Shown in pieces: positions 20,647 to 30,854 of a stretch of 64,000 nt of DNA. The position numbers and the translations under genes are program-made. The stretch covers positions 124,001 to 188,000 of the forward strand of contig NZ_JACAXB010000030.1 of assembly GCF_013391415.1 (NCBI RefSeq), given 5' to 3'. The notes beneath the pieces were generated by a model, which searched no databases, was not told the origin of the DNA, and saw nothing but the letters and a program-made list of their open reading frames with translations. Numbering within the stretch: the stretch's first letter is position 1; each line of letters starts with the position of its first letter. This DNA is from Aquitalea sp. LB_tupeE (lineage in GTDB: Bacteria > Pseudomonadota > Gammaproteobacteria > Burkholderiales > Chromobacteriaceae).

Positions 20647-21915
20647 ATGCCTCCCGATTCCGCTTCCTGTGCTGCTACGCTACATGCAGGCCCTGTTGCC
20701 GCACAGGAGAACACTATTTCCTCCAGCACCCGCCTGCAAGCCGGTTCCCCGGCTTTCCGTGCTACCGCACGCGCCATGTTTGTCGGCGGCTTCTGCACTT
20801 TTTCCATGCTGTACAGCATGCAGCCGCTGATGCCGATGTTTGCGCAAGACTTTGCCCTGAGCCCGGCTGCCGCCAGCAGCGTGCTGTCGGTGCCCACCAC
20901 CGGCCTCGCGCTGGCGCTGATTCCGGCCAGTTTTCTGGCGGACAAGGTGGGGCGCAAACCGGTGATGAACATCGCGCTGAGCCTGGCGGCGCTGCTGATG
21001 CTGCTGGCGGCCTTTGCACCCGGCTTTCAGCAGTTTCTTTATCTGCGTGCCATCTTCGGCGTGGTGCTGGCCGGCCTGCCAGCCGTGGCCATGGCCTATC
21101 TGAGCGAAGAAGTGGAACCCTTGTCGCTGGGCCATTCCATCGGCCTGTATATCGCCGGTAATGCGCTGGGCGGCATGAGCGGGCGCTTTCTGGCTGCAGT
21201 GATTGCCGACCACTTTGGCTGGCGTGCGGCGGTACTGGCACTGGCGGTGCTGGGTATTGCCGGTGCCATCGAATTCTGGCGCAGCCTGCCGGATTCACGC
21301 CACTTCAAACCGGTGCCGCTGAATCTGGCCGAGCTGCGGCGTGATGTGGGCAGTCACTTTGCCGACGGTGGCCTGCCCTGGTTATTCCTGTCCGCCTTCC
21401 TGTTCATGGGCTGCTTTGTCAGCCTGTACAACTACCTGGGCTTCCGCCTGCTGGCCGCGCCGTTCAACCTCAGCCATAGCGTGCTGGGCTTTGTGTTCTC
21501 GCTGTATATGGTGGGTATCTGGGCCTCGGCCTGGGTGGGACGTATGGCCGACCGCTTTGGCCGCCGCAATATGTTGTGGCTGATGGTGGTGCTGATGGCC
21601 GTTGGGCTGCTGTGCACACTGGCGGATTCGCTGTGGCTGATGGTGCCGGGTATTGCCTTGTTCACCTTTGGCTTCTTTGGTGGCCACTCGGTGGCCAGCA
21701 GCTGGATAGGCCGCCGTGCGCAACGCGGCAAGGCATTGGCCTCGGCCTTTTACCTGACGGCCTATTATCTGGGTTCCAGCGTGGTGGGTTCCTTCTCTGG
21801 CCTGCTGTGGGGCATGGGCAAATGGAATGGCGTGGCGGCGATGATTGCACTGGGCTTGCTGGCGCTGCTGCTGATTGCCCTGCGGCTGCGCAAACTGGAG
21901 CCGCTGGCGCTGTAA
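20647..21915 (+). CDS. MFS transporter (YnfM-like)
   Basis: A 422-aa inner-membrane major facilitator with 12 predicted segments. The conserved motif-A loop LADKVGRKPVMN follows helix 2, and a related VGRMADRFGRRN repeat occurs in the second half. Overall character resembles the YnfM/arabinose-efflux type of drug exporters. No strong ribosome site is seen at 20647, and a TTG at 20599 keeps the frame open, so the start is uncertain. Likely regulated by the divergent LysR gene. Confidence 0.85.
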   Translation: MPPDSASCAATLHAGPVAAQENTISSSTRLQAGSPAFRATARAMFVGGFCTFSMLYSMQPLMPMFAQDFALSPAAASSVLSVPTTGLALALIPASFLADKVGRKPVMNIALSLAALLMLLAAFAPGFQQFLYLRAIFGVVLAGLPAVAMAYLSEEVEPLSLGHSIGLYIAGNALGGMSGRFLAAVIADHFGWRAAVLALAVLGIAGAIEFWRSLPDSRHFKPVPLNLAELRRDVGSHFADGGLPWLFLSAFLFMGCFVSLYNYLGFRLLAAPFNLSHSVLGFVFSLYMVGIWASAWVGRMADRFGRRNMLWLMVVLMAVGLLCTLADSLWLMVPGIALFTFGFFGGHSVASSWIGRRAQRGKALASAFYLTAYYLGSSVVGSFSGLLWGMGKWNGVAAMIALGLLALLLIALRLRKLEPLAL

Positions 21916-21936
21916 GTTGTCTGGCTATTAAAAATG

Positions 21937-21967
21937 AAAACGCCGTGGGCGATGTCCACGGCGTTTT
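21937..21967. terminator. Bidirectional terminator between the MFS gene and sdaA
   Basis: Stem AAAACGCCGTGG/CCACGGCGTTTT with a 7-nt loop, between convergent stop codons. Confidence 0.9.
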
Positions 21968-21998
21968 GTGTTTTGTCCCGCAAGTCAAAGGGCTGGTA

Positions 21999-23399
21999 TC
22001 AGCACTCCACCACGTTCACCGGCACTTCGATGACATTGATGGCCAGGCCACCACGCGCGGTTTCCTTGTACTTGGTGCTCATGTCACGACCAGTGTCGCG
22101 CATGGTTTTGATGACGCGGTCCAGCGACACGCAGTGCTGGCCATCACCACGCAAAGCCATGCGGGCGGCGTTGATGGCCTTGACCGATGCCATGGCGTTG
22201 CGCTCGATGCATGGCACTTGCACCAGGCCGCCGACCGGGTCGCAGGTCAGGCCCAGATTGTGTTCCATGCCGATTTCTGCGGCGTTTTCCACTTGTTCCG
22301 GCGTGCCGCCCATCACCTCGGCCAGCGCACCGGCCGCCATGGAGCAGGCCGAGCCCACTTCGCCCTGGCAGCCCACTTCGGCACCGGAGATAGAGGCATT
22401 GAGCTTGAACAGGATGCCGATGGCACCGGCGGTCAGCAGGTAGCGCACGATGCCGTCTTCGCTGGCACCCGGCACAAAGCGGGCGTAGTAGTGCATTACC
22501 GCCGGGATGATGCCGGCTGCACCATTGGTGGGGGCGGTTACCACGCGGCCACCGGCAGCGTTTTCTTCGTTCACGGCAAGTGCGTACAGATTGACCCAGT
22601 CCATCACTGTCAGCGGGTCGCGCAGCGCGGCTTCCGGCGCAGCCAGCAGCTTCTGGTACATGTCGGCGGCGCGGCGTTTTACCTTCATGCCACCGGGCAG
22701 GGTGCCTTCGCGCTGACAGCCGCGTTTGACGCAGGCTTGCATCACGCCCCAGATGGTGAGCAGGTCGCGGCGCACTTCTTCCTCGCTGCGCCAGGCCAGT
22801 TCGTTTTCCAGCATGATCTGGCTGATGCTCTTGCCCTGTTCCTTGCACAGTGCCAGCAGCTCGGCGGCGGTATTGAACTGGTGCTTGAGCTCGGTGACGC
22901 CCGGCGGAGCAAAACCGGCCTCGATGGCGGCTTCATCCACTACAAAGCCACCGCCCACCGAATAGTAGGCGCGCTTGGACAGGCTGTTGCCGTCTGCGTC
23001 GAAGGCTTCAAAAATCATGCCGTTGGGGTGGTAGGGCAGGGTTTTGCGCTTGTGCAGGATCAGGTCGTCCGGCTCGTTGAAGGCAATGGCGTGCTCGCCC
23101 AGCAGCTTCAATTGTTTTTCCCGGCGGATGGTGGCCAGGATGTCCGGCACGGCGTCGGTGTCCACCATGTCCGGCAGTTCGCCCGCCAGGCCCAGCAATA
23201 CCGCAGTATCCGAGCCGTGGCCCTTGCCGGTGGCACCCAGCGAGCCATACATTTCACTGCGAACGCGACGGGTGGCTGTCAGCAGGCCGTCTTTTTCCAG
23301 CCGGGCGACAAACTGGCGCGCGGCACGCATCGGGCCAACCGTGTGGGAGCTGGACGGGCCGATACCAATCTTGAACAGGTCAAAAACACTGATTGCCAT
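21999..23399 (-). CDS. sdaA: L-serine ammonia-lyase (serine deaminase), single-chain iron-sulfur type
   Basis: Converts L-serine to pyruvate and ammonia with a [4Fe-4S] cluster. The 466-aa product has both halves fused: the beta-type N-terminal domain ([24 protein letters not shown]) and the alpha domain, with cluster cysteines in [19 protein letters not shown] and [18 protein letters not shown]. Length and motifs are normal. It stands alone, preceded by a 240-nt leader, a tandem glycine riboswitch and a good sigma-70 promoter, so expression should respond to glycine, which is interconvertible with serine. The ribosome site is AAGAGAG. Confidence 0.96.
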   Translation of the reverse strand: MAISVFDLFKIGIGPSSSHTVGPMRAARQFVARLEKDGLLTATRRVRSEMYGSLGATGKGHGSDTAVLLGLAGELPDMVDTDAVPDILATIRREKQLKLLGEHAIAFNEPDDLILHKRKTLPYHPNGMIFEAFDADGNSLSKRAYYSVGGGFVVDEAAIEAGFAPPGVTELKHQFNTAAELLALCKEQGKSISQIMLENELAWRSEEEVRRDLLTIWGVMQACVKRGCQREGTLPGGMKVKRRAADMYQKLLAAPEAALRDPLTVMDWVNLYALAVNEENAAGGRVVTAPTNGAAGIIPAVMHYYARFVPGASEDGIVRYLLTAGAIGILFKLNASISGAEVGCQGEVGSACSMAAGALAEVMGGTPEQVENAAEIGMEHNLGLTCDPVGGLVQVPCIERNAMASVKAINAARMALRGDGQHCVSLDRVIKTMRDTGRDMSTKYKETARGGLAINVIEVPVNVVEC

Positions 23400-23637
23400 G
23401 ATGCTCTCTTGTCTGATGCAGGCAGCCCGCCGTGCAGGCTGCCGGTGTTGCGGGTGGGGGACTGCCTGGTTGCGTATGCAGGCCCGTGTGTCGTGTGTCA
23501 GCGTGTCATGCTTTGTGCAGGCTGACTGTTCTGCTTCCGGCCATCAGGCGTCGTGAAGCGTCAAGTCCGGTAACCGGGTGGGGGGGGCGAGCGGGCGCGG
23601 GTCTGTGTATGCCCGGCGGGCACGGCACAGTCTTGGC

Positions 23638-23825
23638 CCCCTCTGTCCTTTTGCCTGAGAGATTGTGGTCGGCGCGCGACCTTCCTTCGGCGAGGCCGCT
23701 GGGCTAAAAAAGCCAGGGCCTTCTCTCCAGAGAGCCAGACGATGGTGCAGTTCTTTTGCCTGAGAGTTTCTGGGGCGATACCCCTTCGGCGTCACCTCCG
23801 GGGTGATCTCTCCTGCGCCATCCAG
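23638..23825 (-). ncRNA. Tandem glycine riboswitch (two aptamers) in the sdaA leader
   Basis: On the minus strand, aptamer I (about 23825-23744) reads GGAGAGA, a P2 arm with CCGGAGG, GCCGAAGGGG, then ACTCTCAGGCAAAAG. After a short linker, aptamer II (about 23741-23638) reads TGGAGAGA, CGCCGAAGGAAGG, then ATCTCTCAGGCAAAAGGACAGAGG. The GGAGAG / GCCGAAGG / CTCTCAGGCAAAAGGAC signature appears twice in the correct order, as in cooperative glycine riboswitches. No U-tailed terminator follows aptamer II, so control may act on translation or through Rho. Confidence 0.93.
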
Positions 23826-23839
23826 TACGGCTGGCTGGC

Positions 23840-23868
23840 ACTGTAGATAAGCCGGGAATGGCTGTCAA
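23840..23868 (-). promoter_or_regulatory. sdaA: Sigma-70 promoter of the riboswitch-sdaA transcript
   Basis: Perfect -35 TTGACA (plus-strand 23863-23868), a 17-bp spacer, and -10 TACAGT (23840-23845). Transcription would start near 23833, just before aptamer I. Confidence 0.7.
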
Positions 23869-23921
23869 CGCCAATATTGGTGCGAGTTTTGATGTGCGGT
23901 TGCAGCATGCGCGGGCCAATG

Positions 23922-23950
23922 AAAAAAGCCGCCTGCAGGAGCAAGGCGGC
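23922..23950 (-). terminator. Intrinsic terminator of the NmrA-like gene
   Basis: Stem GCCGCCT/AGGCGGC followed by six T residues on the minus strand, 21 bp past the stop codon. Confidence 0.8.
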
Positions 23951-23971
23951 CAAGGCGGGTAAGGCTGAAAA

Positions 23972-24613
23972 TCAGTGTGCGACGGTAAAGCGCTGGCGGC
24001 TATGGCGTGGTGTTTCCACCTCGTCGGCAATGGCGACGGCAAGGTCGGCCACGCTGATGCCGGCGGGCTGCTCGCCATCCATCAGCAGCGCGTCACCTCC
24101 CAGACGGTACTGACCGCTGCGCTCGCCCGGAGCCAGCAGGGCCGGTGGGGACAGGAACACCCAGTCCAGCTCGCTTTCCTGTTGCAGGTTTGCCAGTGCC
24201 TGGCGGGCACCCTCGGCCCCTTCCTTGTATTCAGCGGGGAAATGCGGGGTGTCGATCAGTTGTACGCCCGGTGCCACGTACAGGCTGCCGGCACCGCCCA
24301 CTTCCAGAAAACGTTTCACCCCTGCCTGTTTCACCCCGGCAACAATGGCGGCATGGCCCTTGAGGAAGAGGGTGCGGATATCAGCCTTGTCCCAGCCTGG
24401 GTTGAAGGTGCTGATCACCACATCGTGGCCGGCAACGGCCTGGGCAATCGCCGCGGCATCATAGGCATCGGCCTTGACGGCTGTCAGTTGCGGGTGCTCG
24501 TGCAGACGTTCCGGGCGGCTGACAATGGCGGAAACCTGATGCTGGCGTGCCAGCAGTTCTTGCAGTACGGCAGAGCCGACAAAGCCGGTGGCACCAATCA
24601 GCGCGATTTTCAT
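23972..24613 (-). CDS. NAD(P)-binding oxidoreductase, NmrA/atypical SDR family
   Basis: A 213-aa Rossmann protein opening MKIALIGATGFVGSAVLQELLAR (GxxGxxG nucleotide site at about residues 7-13). Later segments VVISTFNPGWDK and VFLSPPALLAPGERSG resemble the YwnB/NAD(P)H-binding group of atypical short-chain dehydrogenases. The enzymatic substrate is unknown. The start at 24613 has AAAGGA upstream; the open frame to 24802 is not family-like. It is divergent from a LysR gene with about 105 bp between, so it is probably that regulator's target. Confidence 0.85.
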   Translation of the reverse strand: MKIALIGATGFVGSAVLQELLARQHQVSAIVSRPERLHEHPQLTAVKADAYDAAAIAQAVAGHDVVISTFNPGWDKADIRTLFLKGHAAIVAGVKQAGVKRFLEVGGAGSLYVAPGVQLIDTPHFPAEYKEGAEGARQALANLQQESELDWVFLSPPALLAPGERSGQYRLGGDALLMDGEQPAGISVADLAVAIADEVETPRHSRQRFTVAH

Positions 24614-24719
24614 TTTGCATTCCTTTGGGTGGATAGTGAATGAATCGCAGTGTAATGACTTGCCGTCTTGCTGATAATCAGCTGATACTGGTATTGATAA
24701 CTTAGCTAGACTTAATAAT

Positions 24720-25625
24720 ATGGATATCTTGCGCCGTATGGCAGTGTTTGCCACCGTGGTGGAGCAGGGCTCGATGGTGGCGGCGGCACGCACGCTGGGC
24801 ATGACGCCATCTGCCGTCAGTCAGCATATCAGCAAGCTGGAGTCGGAGCATGGCGTGTCCTTGCTGCATCGAACCACGCGCAGCCTGACCCTGACCGAGG
24901 CCGGCAGCCTGTTTTACCAGGGCTGTGCCGACATGCTGGCCGCCGCCCGCCTCGCCGAGCAGCGCTTGAATGAAATGCGTGACGCCCCGGTAGGCGAACT
25001 GCGCCTGTCCGCCCCCACCGGTTTTGCCGGGCCCATGCTGACCGAGGCGCTGGCTCCCTTGCTGGCTGCCCATCCGCGCCTGAGCCTGAAGTTGTTTTTT
25101 CATGACGAAATGATTGATCTGGTACAGCACCGTATTGATCTGGCCTTGCGTGCTGGCGAACTGAAAGACTCCTCGCTGGTGGCGCGGCATCTGGCGGACT
25201 GGGAAAGTGTGCTGTGTGCGGCACCGTCTTATCTGGCGCGCCATCCGGCCATCACCACGCCAGCGCAACTGGAGCAGCACCAATGGGTGATGCTGGACCA
25301 TGAGCGCAGTCAAACCTGGCTGACCATGGAAAATGCAGCGGGCGAGGTAGAGCGACCAATGGTAGAGCGGCGGGTGAGCAGCAATAACATTCTGGCGGCG
25401 CGGCAGTTTGTGCTGGCCGGCATGGGCCTGTCGATTCAACCGGAGCCGGAAGTGCGGCAGGAGCTGGCCGACGGGAGCTTGCTGCGGGTGCTGCCGCAAT
25501 GGCGCTTGCCCGCCTTGGGGATTTTTGTAGTCACGCCACGGCGTGACGCCCAGCCGGCAAAGGTGCGCTATGCCATCGAGGCCTTGCGCCAGCGCATGCA
25601 GCAAAAACCGGGGAGTGCGGCATGA
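24720..25625 (+). CDS. LysR-family transcriptional regulator (upstream of mmuM)
   Basis: A 301-aa LTTR: winged helix MDILRRMAVFATVVEQGSMVAAARTLGMTPSAVSQHI at the N-terminus and an effector domain of the CrgA/PA-type group (LFFHDEMIDLVQHRIDLALRAG). It is divergent from the NAD(P)-binding gene and overlaps the mmuM start by 4 bp (ATGA), so regulator and methyltransferase are translationally coupled. Confidence 0.92.
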   Translation: MDILRRMAVFATVVEQGSMVAAARTLGMTPSAVSQHISKLESEHGVSLLHRTTRSLTLTEAGSLFYQGCADMLAAARLAEQRLNEMRDAPVGELRLSAPTGFAGPMLTEALAPLLAAHPRLSLKLFFHDEMIDLVQHRIDLALRAGELKDSSLVARHLADWESVLCAAPSYLARHPAITTPAQLEQHQWVMLDHERSQTWLTMENAAGEVERPMVERRVSSNNILAARQFVLAGMGLSIQPEPEVRQELADGSLLRVLPQWRLPALGIFVVTPRRDAQPAKVRYAIEALRQRMQQKPGSAA

Positions 25626-26578
25626 GTGATGCTGCCCTCAAGGTATTGCAGGACAGGCTGGCGCAAAACAATTGCCTGCTGCTGGATGGCGCGCTGGCTA
25701 CCGAGCTGGAGAATCGCGGTTTTGATCTGGCCGACCCGCTGTGGTCGGCGCGTGTATTGCTGGAAGCACCGCAGGCAATCTACCGGCTGCATCTGGACTA
25801 TCTGCTGGCTGGGGCTGACATCATCACTACCTCCAGTTATCAGGCCAGTTTTGCGGGATTTGCCCGCAAGGGGCTGGACCAGCAACAAGCTACCGGGCTG
25901 ATGCAGCGGTCGGTCGAGCTGGCCTTGCAGGCCAAGGATGTTTTTCTGGCAGGCAGGAAGGGCTGGGGGATGCCACCCTTGGTGGCAGCCTCGGTCGGCC
26001 CGTATGGTGCCATGCTGGCAGATGGCTCGGAATACCGGGGGGATTATGGCCTGAGCGTGGCGCAGCTGATGGACTTTCACCGTCCACGGCTGGCGGTGCT
26101 GGCCGCCAGTGGTGCCGACTTGTTGGCCTGCGAAACCATTCCCTGTCCGCAGGAGGCCGAAGCGCTGGCGCGCTTGCTGCAGCAGGAATTTCCCGCCACG
26201 CCAGCCTGGATCAGCTTTAGTTGCCGCGATGCAGAACATGTATGGCAGGGCGAGCGGCTGGCCGACTGCATGGCCATGCTGGACGCCGTACCGCAAGTGG
26301 TGGCACTTGGGGTGAACTGTACCGATCCATTGCTGCTGGAGGCACTGTTGGCGCAAGCGGCCAGCGTTACTTCCAAGCCCTTGCTGGCCTATCCCAACTC
26401 GGGCGAGCACTGGGATGCGCACCAGCGTTGCTGGCGGGGCAGGGCCAGTGTGGAGGGCTTTGTTGCGTTGGCGCAGCGCTGGCGTGCCGCCGGTGCGCGG
26501 CTGATTGGTGGCTGCTGCCGAACCGGCCCGGCGCATATTGCCGCCTTGCGTACCTGCTTGACGGTCCATGTCCGTTAA
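25622..26578 (+). CDS. mmuM: Homocysteine S-methyltransferase
   Basis: Transfers a methyl group from S-methylmethionine (or SAM) to homocysteine, giving methionine. The 318-aa product has the zinc-thiolate cysteines of the family: GVNCTDP (near residue 234) and GGCCRTGP (near 296-301). The N-terminus LLDGALATELENRGFDL is characteristic. No mmuP permease gene is adjacent. Coupled to the upstream LysR gene by a 4-bp overlap. Confidence 0.93.
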   Translation: MSDAALKVLQDRLAQNNCLLLDGALATELENRGFDLADPLWSARVLLEAPQAIYRLHLDYLLAGADIITTSSYQASFAGFARKGLDQQQATGLMQRSVELALQAKDVFLAGRKGWGMPPLVAASVGPYGAMLADGSEYRGDYGLSVAQLMDFHRPRLAVLAASGADLLACETIPCPQEAEALARLLQQEFPATPAWISFSCRDAEHVWQGERLADCMAMLDAVPQVVALGVNCTDPLLLEALLAQAASVTSKPLLAYPNSGEHWDAHQRCWRGRASVEGFVALAQRWRAAGARLIGGCCRTGPAHIAALRTCLTVHVR

Positions 26579-26583
26579 ACAAA

Positions 26584-26604
26584 AAGCCGGTCATGGACCG
26601 GCTT
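26584..26604. terminator. Terminator between mmuM and the CZB chemoreceptor
   Basis: Stem AAGCCGGTC/GACCGGCTT with loop ATG. It has a T-rich tail on the minus strand, so it mainly ends the chemoreceptor transcript. Confidence 0.8.
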
Positions 26605-26623
26605 CAGGCTGCTGAAAGGTGCT

Positions 26624-27730
26624 TCAGATCTTGCGGGTGCAGGGCTGGTTCTCCATGTCGGTCAGAATGTCCATCACCTGGCTGGATGCGTCTTCCATGC
26701 GGCGCAGGGCCTGTTGTGCCTTGGCAAATTCGTGGGCGTGGAAGGCGTTGAGCGCTTCCTTGCCGAAGTTGTGCACATTGGCGTGCGGCGCTTCCAGCTG
26801 GGTGTAGTTGCTGTTGCCCTTGCATTCCTGTGCGCCACGGCCTTCGTAATACCACTTGCCCAGACGGCAATGCTGGTGGGACGACACCTTGTCGGCATGC
26901 AGGTCGTGGTAGCCGATGAAGGCCTTGTAGATGTCCAGCTTGAATACGATGTGGTCCAGCTTCACCACTTCCATGAAGCTGGTGTTTGTGCCCTGGGCAA
27001 TCACCCGCGCCATCTGTTCGCTGACATCCACCATGCTGCGGATGGCATTGGCGGTTTCAATCCCGGTTTCGCGGTAACCGGCTACCTGGCTGGCCGCTTC
27101 GGTCACTTGTTCCTTGGTGCTGTGCGAGGCATGTTCCACATCGCCCACCAGGCTGGAGATTTCATTGGTGGCATTGGCCGTGCGTTCCGCCAGTTTGCGT
27201 ACTTCGTCGGCCACCACGGCAAAGCCACGGCCTTGTTCGCCAGCGCGGGCGGCTTCGATGGCGGCGTTCAATGCCAGCAGATTGGTTTGGTCGGCCACAT
27301 CCTTGATCAGCTGCACGAACTGGCGGATCTGGCCGGTCTTGCTATTGAGCGAATCCATGGATGCGGCGGTTTTCTGCTGCGCCTGGGCAATTTCATCAAA
27401 GCTGTGCGCCAGTGTGTCCACCGCGCCGCGGGTGCCGTGCAGCGTGGTGACGGCATCGGCTGCGGCGCCGAAGTTGTTTTCCATCAGCGTGGCCAGGTCG
27501 GCAAACGAGGTGCGGATGCTGGCCAGGCTGCTGCAAAAATCACCAAAGGGTTCGATATAGCTTTCATTGCGCTGGCTGGCCAGTTGCAATTTGGACAACT
27601 GCTGCTCGGCTTGTTGGCGGGCTTGTTCGCTTTCCTGCAGGCGGGTTTGATTGAGGCGTAGGTCCTGTTCCAGCTGTGCGACTTGTTGCTCTAGTTCCTG
27701 AATACGTCTGTTCTTTGCTGCACCAAACAT
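26624..27730 (-). CDS. Cytoplasmic methyl-accepting chemotaxis protein with C-terminal CZB (zinc-binding) domain
   Basis: A soluble chemoreceptor of 368 aa. It starts with a coiled coil (about 5-55, [13 protein letters not shown]...), has no membrane segment, then a short MCP signalling tip ([38 protein letters not shown], about 147-185). The last 120 residues form a CZB domain with candidate zinc ligands His in KLDHIVFK, Cys in [13 protein letters not shown], and His in [13 protein letters not shown] proteins sense zinc or oxidants such as hypochlorous acid through the Cys. It probably works in the cytoplasmic or polar receptor array. Ribosome site CCGGAGAC. Confidence 0.92.
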   Translation of the reverse strand: MFGAAKNRRIQELEQQVAQLEQDLRLNQTRLQESEQARQQAEQQLSKLQLASQRNESYIEPFGDFCSSLASIRTSFADLATLMENNFGAAADAVTTLHGTRGAVDTLAHSFDEIAQAQQKTAASMDSLNSKTGQIRQFVQLIKDVADQTNLLALNAAIEAARAGEQGRGFAVVADEVRKLAERTANATNEISSLVGDVEHASHSTKEQVTEAASQVAGYRETGIETANAIRSMVDVSEQMARVIAQGTNTSFMEVVKLDHIVFKLDIYKAFIGYHDLHADKVSSHQHCRLGKWYYEGRGAQECKGNSNYTQLEAPHANVHNFGKEALNAFHAHEFAKAQQALRRMEDASSQVMDILTDMENQPCTRKI

Positions 27731-28011
27731 TAAAGTCTCCGGCTACCGTTGGGTTGTTCTCTTTGATTGAAGCTGTTGTTTTGATTTTTAATGACTTTAC
27801 TGCGCTTCAGCCTGTCGTGGTGAAGTATTTGCACCGACAAGGCTTGGACGTCGCGAATTGAAAAGCGATCTTTTAACTGTATGGTATTTTCTCGGCGCTC
27901 TGGTTTAAATAGCCGTGCGGCAAACTTTGCCCCCGTTTGCTCCATATCAAGTCGACTGTGCAGTTTTGGCTGGCTTGCTGGTTTTTCAGCTGTTTCGGTG
28001 CTTGCTGTCAT
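27730..28011 (-). CDS. Small hypothetical protein overlapping the CZB chemoreceptor start
   Basis: A possible 93-aa basic, polar protein with no signal peptide, membrane segment or recognised motif. It is included because its TAA overlaps the chemoreceptor ATG (TAATG), the usual geometry of translational coupling, and AGG precedes its ATG. The stretch is AT-richer than its neighbours. The frame could also be chance, since the chemoreceptor has its own good ribosome site. Confidence 0.35.
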   Translation of the reverse strand: MTASTETAEKPASQPKLHSRLDMEQTGAKFAARLFKPERRENTIQLKDRFSIRDVQALSVQILHHDRLKRSKVIKNQNNSFNQREQPNGSRRL

Positions 28012-28124
28012 GGTTTGCCTATTGCATTTTTTTGCTAAGTAAAACGTTTTTTCTTGCTTAGTTTTCCCTTGGTGGCTTGCTAGATTGGTGTCCAGCAAAC
28101 AAAACAACCATCACGGAAAACACC

Positions 28125-29120
28125 ATGACTCAAGCCAAGACCAAGAAGGTTCGCCTCTCCCTGATTGCCGCGTCACTCGCCCTGTTCGGCAGCCTTGCCC
28201 ATGCTGGTGATGCGGTGACCATTGCCTACCAGACCGGCATCGACCCCACCAAGATTCCGCAAGCCGATGGTGCCTATGAAAAGGCCACCGGCACCCAGAT
28301 CAACTGGCGCAAGTTTGAAAGTGGCTCGGAAGTGATTGCTGCCGTGGCCTCGGGCGACGTGGTGATTGGCAACCTGGGTTCCAGCCCGCTGGCTGCTGCC
28401 GCCAGCCGTGGTCTGCCCATTGTCACTTTCCTGGTGGCGGACGAAATCGGTGATGCCGAGGCACTGGTAGTGCGCAATGGCAGCAAGATCAGCAAGCCGC
28501 AGGATCTGATCGGCAAGAAAGTGGCCGTGCCCTATGTGTCCACCACTCATTACAGCCTGCTGGCTTCGCTCAAGCACTGGAATGTGGATGCCAGCAAGGT
28601 GAATGTACTGAACCTGCGCCCCAGCGAAATCACCGCTGCCTGGCAGCGTGGCGATATCGACGCCGCCTATGTATGGGACCCGGCACTGGGCAAGATCAAG
28701 GCTAATGGCAAGGTGCTGACCAGCTCGGCACAGGTCTCCAAGTGGGGCGCGCCGACTTACGACATCTGGATTGTGCGCAAGGACTTTGCCGATGCCCATC
28801 CGGAATTCGTCAACAAGTTTGCCAAGGTATCGCTGGATGCCATCGCCGGCTATGTGGCCAACCCCAAGGCCTTTATTGCCAACAAGGACAATATCGACAA
28901 GATCAGCCGTCTGACCGGTGCGGCTCCGGCCGACGTGGTGCTGGGCTTGCAGGGTAACCGCTTCCTCACCCAGAAAGACCAGATCGCCCTGCTGCAAAAG
29001 CCTTTTGTGCAAGCCGTGGCCAATACCGCAGCTTTCCTGAAGTCGCAGGGCAAGGTGGACAGCCTGCAGTCTGATTACAGCCCCTATGTGAGCAACCAGT
29101 TTGTGAAGGCAGCGAAATAA
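28125..29120 (+). CDS. tauA: Taurine ABC transporter, periplasmic binding protein
   Basis: Captures taurine (or a related alkanesulfonate) in the periplasm. The 331-aa product has a signal peptide ([22 protein letters not shown]) and an SsuA/TauA-type fold ([56 protein letters not shown]). First gene of tauABCD. The 390 bp upstream should hold the sulfur-starvation promoter; a CTAAG/CTTAG inverted repeat lies near 28035-28060, but I assign no regulator. Confidence 0.93.
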   Translation: MTQAKTKKVRLSLIAASLALFGSLAHAGDAVTIAYQTGIDPTKIPQADGAYEKATGTQINWRKFESGSEVIAAVASGDVVIGNLGSSPLAAAASRGLPIVTFLVADEIGDAEALVVRNGSKISKPQDLIGKKVAVPYVSTTHYSLLASLKHWNVDASKVNVLNLRPSEITAAWQRGDIDAAYVWDPALGKIKANGKVLTSSAQVSKWGAPTYDIWIVRKDFADAHPEFVNKFAKVSLDAIAGYVANPKAFIANKDNIDKISRLTGAAPADVVLGLQGNRFLTQKDQIALLQKPFVQAVANTAAFLKSQGKVDSLQSDYSPYVSNQFVKAAK

Positions 29121-29122
29121 TC

Positions 29123-29914
29123 ATGGCCATCCTCTCCGCCAACAAAGTGAGCGTGCGCTATCCCGGTCAGGACCGGCCCGCCTTGTCCGAAGTGTCGCTG
29201 GACATTGGCCCGGATGACCTGACCGTGGCGCTGGGGCCGTCCGGCTGCGGCAAGACCACCTTGCTGAACCTGTTTGCCGGATTTGTCCAGCCGGATGGCG
29301 GCGAGGTGCGCTTTGGTGATGACCGGGTGACCGGACCGGGGGCCGACCGTGCCGTGGTATTTCAGCATGATGCGCTGTTGCCCTGGCTTTCGGTGCGTGA
29401 CAACGTGGCATTTGGCTTGCGCCTGCAAGGCGTGGCCAAGGCCGAACGGCTGGCGCGGGCCGAGGAGGTGTTGCGCCTGGTCGACCTGCCGGAAGCTGGC
29501 AATCGTTATAGCTGGCAGCTGTCCGGCGGCCAGCGTCAACGCGTGGGCATTGCCCGCGCCCTGGCCAGTCATTCACAGGTATTGCTGATGGATGAGCCCT
29601 TTGGCGCATTGGATGCCTTTACCCGCGAGCAAATGCAGGAACTGCTGCTCAAGGTGTGGCAGCAGGCGCGGCGGCGTATTTTCCTGATTACCCACGATAT
29701 TGAAGAAGCGCTGTTTCTGGCGACCGAACTGGTGCTGATGTCGCCGGGGCCGGGGCGGATTGTCGAAACCCTGCGCCTGGGTTTCAGCCAGCGCTATCGG
29801 GCGGGTGAATCGGCGCGGGCCATCAAGTCCGACCCGGCCTTCATCGCACTGCGCGAACAATTACTGGCCACCCTGTTCGACCATCGCCGTCAGGCAGAGG
29901 AGATTGCCGCATGA
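29123..29914 (+). CDS. tauB: Taurine ABC transporter, ATP-binding protein
   Basis: ATPase that powers taurine import. The 263-aa protein has Walker [10 protein letters not shown] (residues 38-46), signature [15 protein letters not shown], Walker [14 protein letters not shown] and the switch His in [10 protein letters not shown]. The start is 2 bp after tauA and the end overlaps tauC by 4 bp. Confidence 0.95.
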   Translation: MAILSANKVSVRYPGQDRPALSEVSLDIGPDDLTVALGPSGCGKTTLLNLFAGFVQPDGGEVRFGDDRVTGPGADRAVVFQHDALLPWLSVRDNVAFGLRLQGVAKAERLARAEEVLRLVDLPEAGNRYSWQLSGGQRQRVGIARALASHSQVLLMDEPFGALDAFTREQMQELLLKVWQQARRRIFLITHDIEEALFLATELVLMSPGPGRIVETLRLGFSQRYRAGESARAIKSDPAFIALREQLLATLFDHRRQAEEIAA

Positions 29915-30792
29915 ATGCACTGGAACACACGCTGGAACAAAAACTGGCCGATGTCGCCGTCGGCAAAGCGGTGCCGGATGAACTGCCGGCAGCGCCTCTT
30001 GCAGCGCGCACCGCATGGTGGCAGCAATACCGTCGTGGCTGGCTCAGCCTGATCAGCCTGCTGGCGGTATTGGGTGGCTGGTGGGGCCTGTCGCACAGCG
30101 GCATGGTGCCGCCGCTGTTTCTGCCTGCGCCCGAAGCCGTGCTGGCCAAGCTGATTACCGTCAGCACCCAGGGCTTTATGGATGCCACCTTGTGGCAGCA
30201 CCTGGCGGCCAGCCTGCAACGTATCGTGCTGGCCTTGCTGGCGGCGGTACTGCTGGGCATCCCGCTGGGGGTGCTGATGGGCGTCAGCCCGGTGGCACGT
30301 GGCCTGCTGGACCCGCTGATTGAAGCCTATCGCCCGGTGCCGCCGCTGGCTTATCTGCCGCTGATTGTCATCTGGTTCGGCATTGGCGAACTGTCCAAGG
30401 TGCTGCTGATTTTCCTGGCGGTCCTGGCCCCGGTCATCATCGCCACCAGTCATGGCGTGGCACAGGTCAGCCGTAACCGTTTGCGTGCCGCCCAGACGCT
30501 GGGGGCCAGCCGCAGCCAGTTGCTGTGGTTTGTCATCCTGCCCGAGGCCTTGCCGGAAATCCTCACCGGCATTCGTATCGGCCTGGGTACTGGCTGGTCC
30601 ACCCTGGTGGCAGCCGAGCTGGTGGCGGCCACCCGCGGTCTGGGTTTCATGGTGCAGTCGGCGGCGCAGTTTCTGGTGACTGATGTGGTGATTCTGGGCA
30701 TCGCGGTGATTGCGGTGATTGCCTTTGCGCTGGAGCTGGGCTTGCGCCTGTTGCAGCGACGCCTCGCCCCCTGGCATGGCCAGCTGGATTAA
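29911..30792 (+). CDS. tauC: Taurine ABC transporter, permease
   Basis: Inner-membrane channel subunit of 293 aa with about six hydrophobic segments after a polar N-terminal extension of some 35 residues. The EAA loop that docks on TauB is visible ([28 protein letters not shown]). The start overlaps tauB (ATGA). Confidence 0.94.
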   Translation: MNALEHTLEQKLADVAVGKAVPDELPAAPLAARTAWWQQYRRGWLSLISLLAVLGGWWGLSHSGMVPPLFLPAPEAVLAKLITVSTQGFMDATLWQHLAASLQRIVLALLAAVLLGIPLGVLMGVSPVARGLLDPLIEAYRPVPPLAYLPLIVIWFGIGELSKVLLIFLAVLAPVIIATSHGVAQVSRNRLRAAQTLGASRSQLLWFVILPEALPEILTGIRIGLGTGWSTLVAAELVAATRGLGFMVQSAAQFLVTDVVILGIAVIAVIAFALELGLRLLQRRLAPWHGQLD

Positions 30793-30854
30793 AGAGACTT
30801 CATGGCCGCTGCCTGTGATGGCGGTCAGAACTGAATGATGCAAGGAATAAGAAG

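Noticed and set aside
21576-23525. A 649-codon open frame on the plus strand
   Set aside because: It overlaps the MFS gene in another frame and runs antisense through the terminator and sdaA; not a plausible protein.
23544-23795. Short protein frames across the sdaA leader
   Set aside because: They overlap the glycine riboswitch, whose conserved structure explains the sequence.
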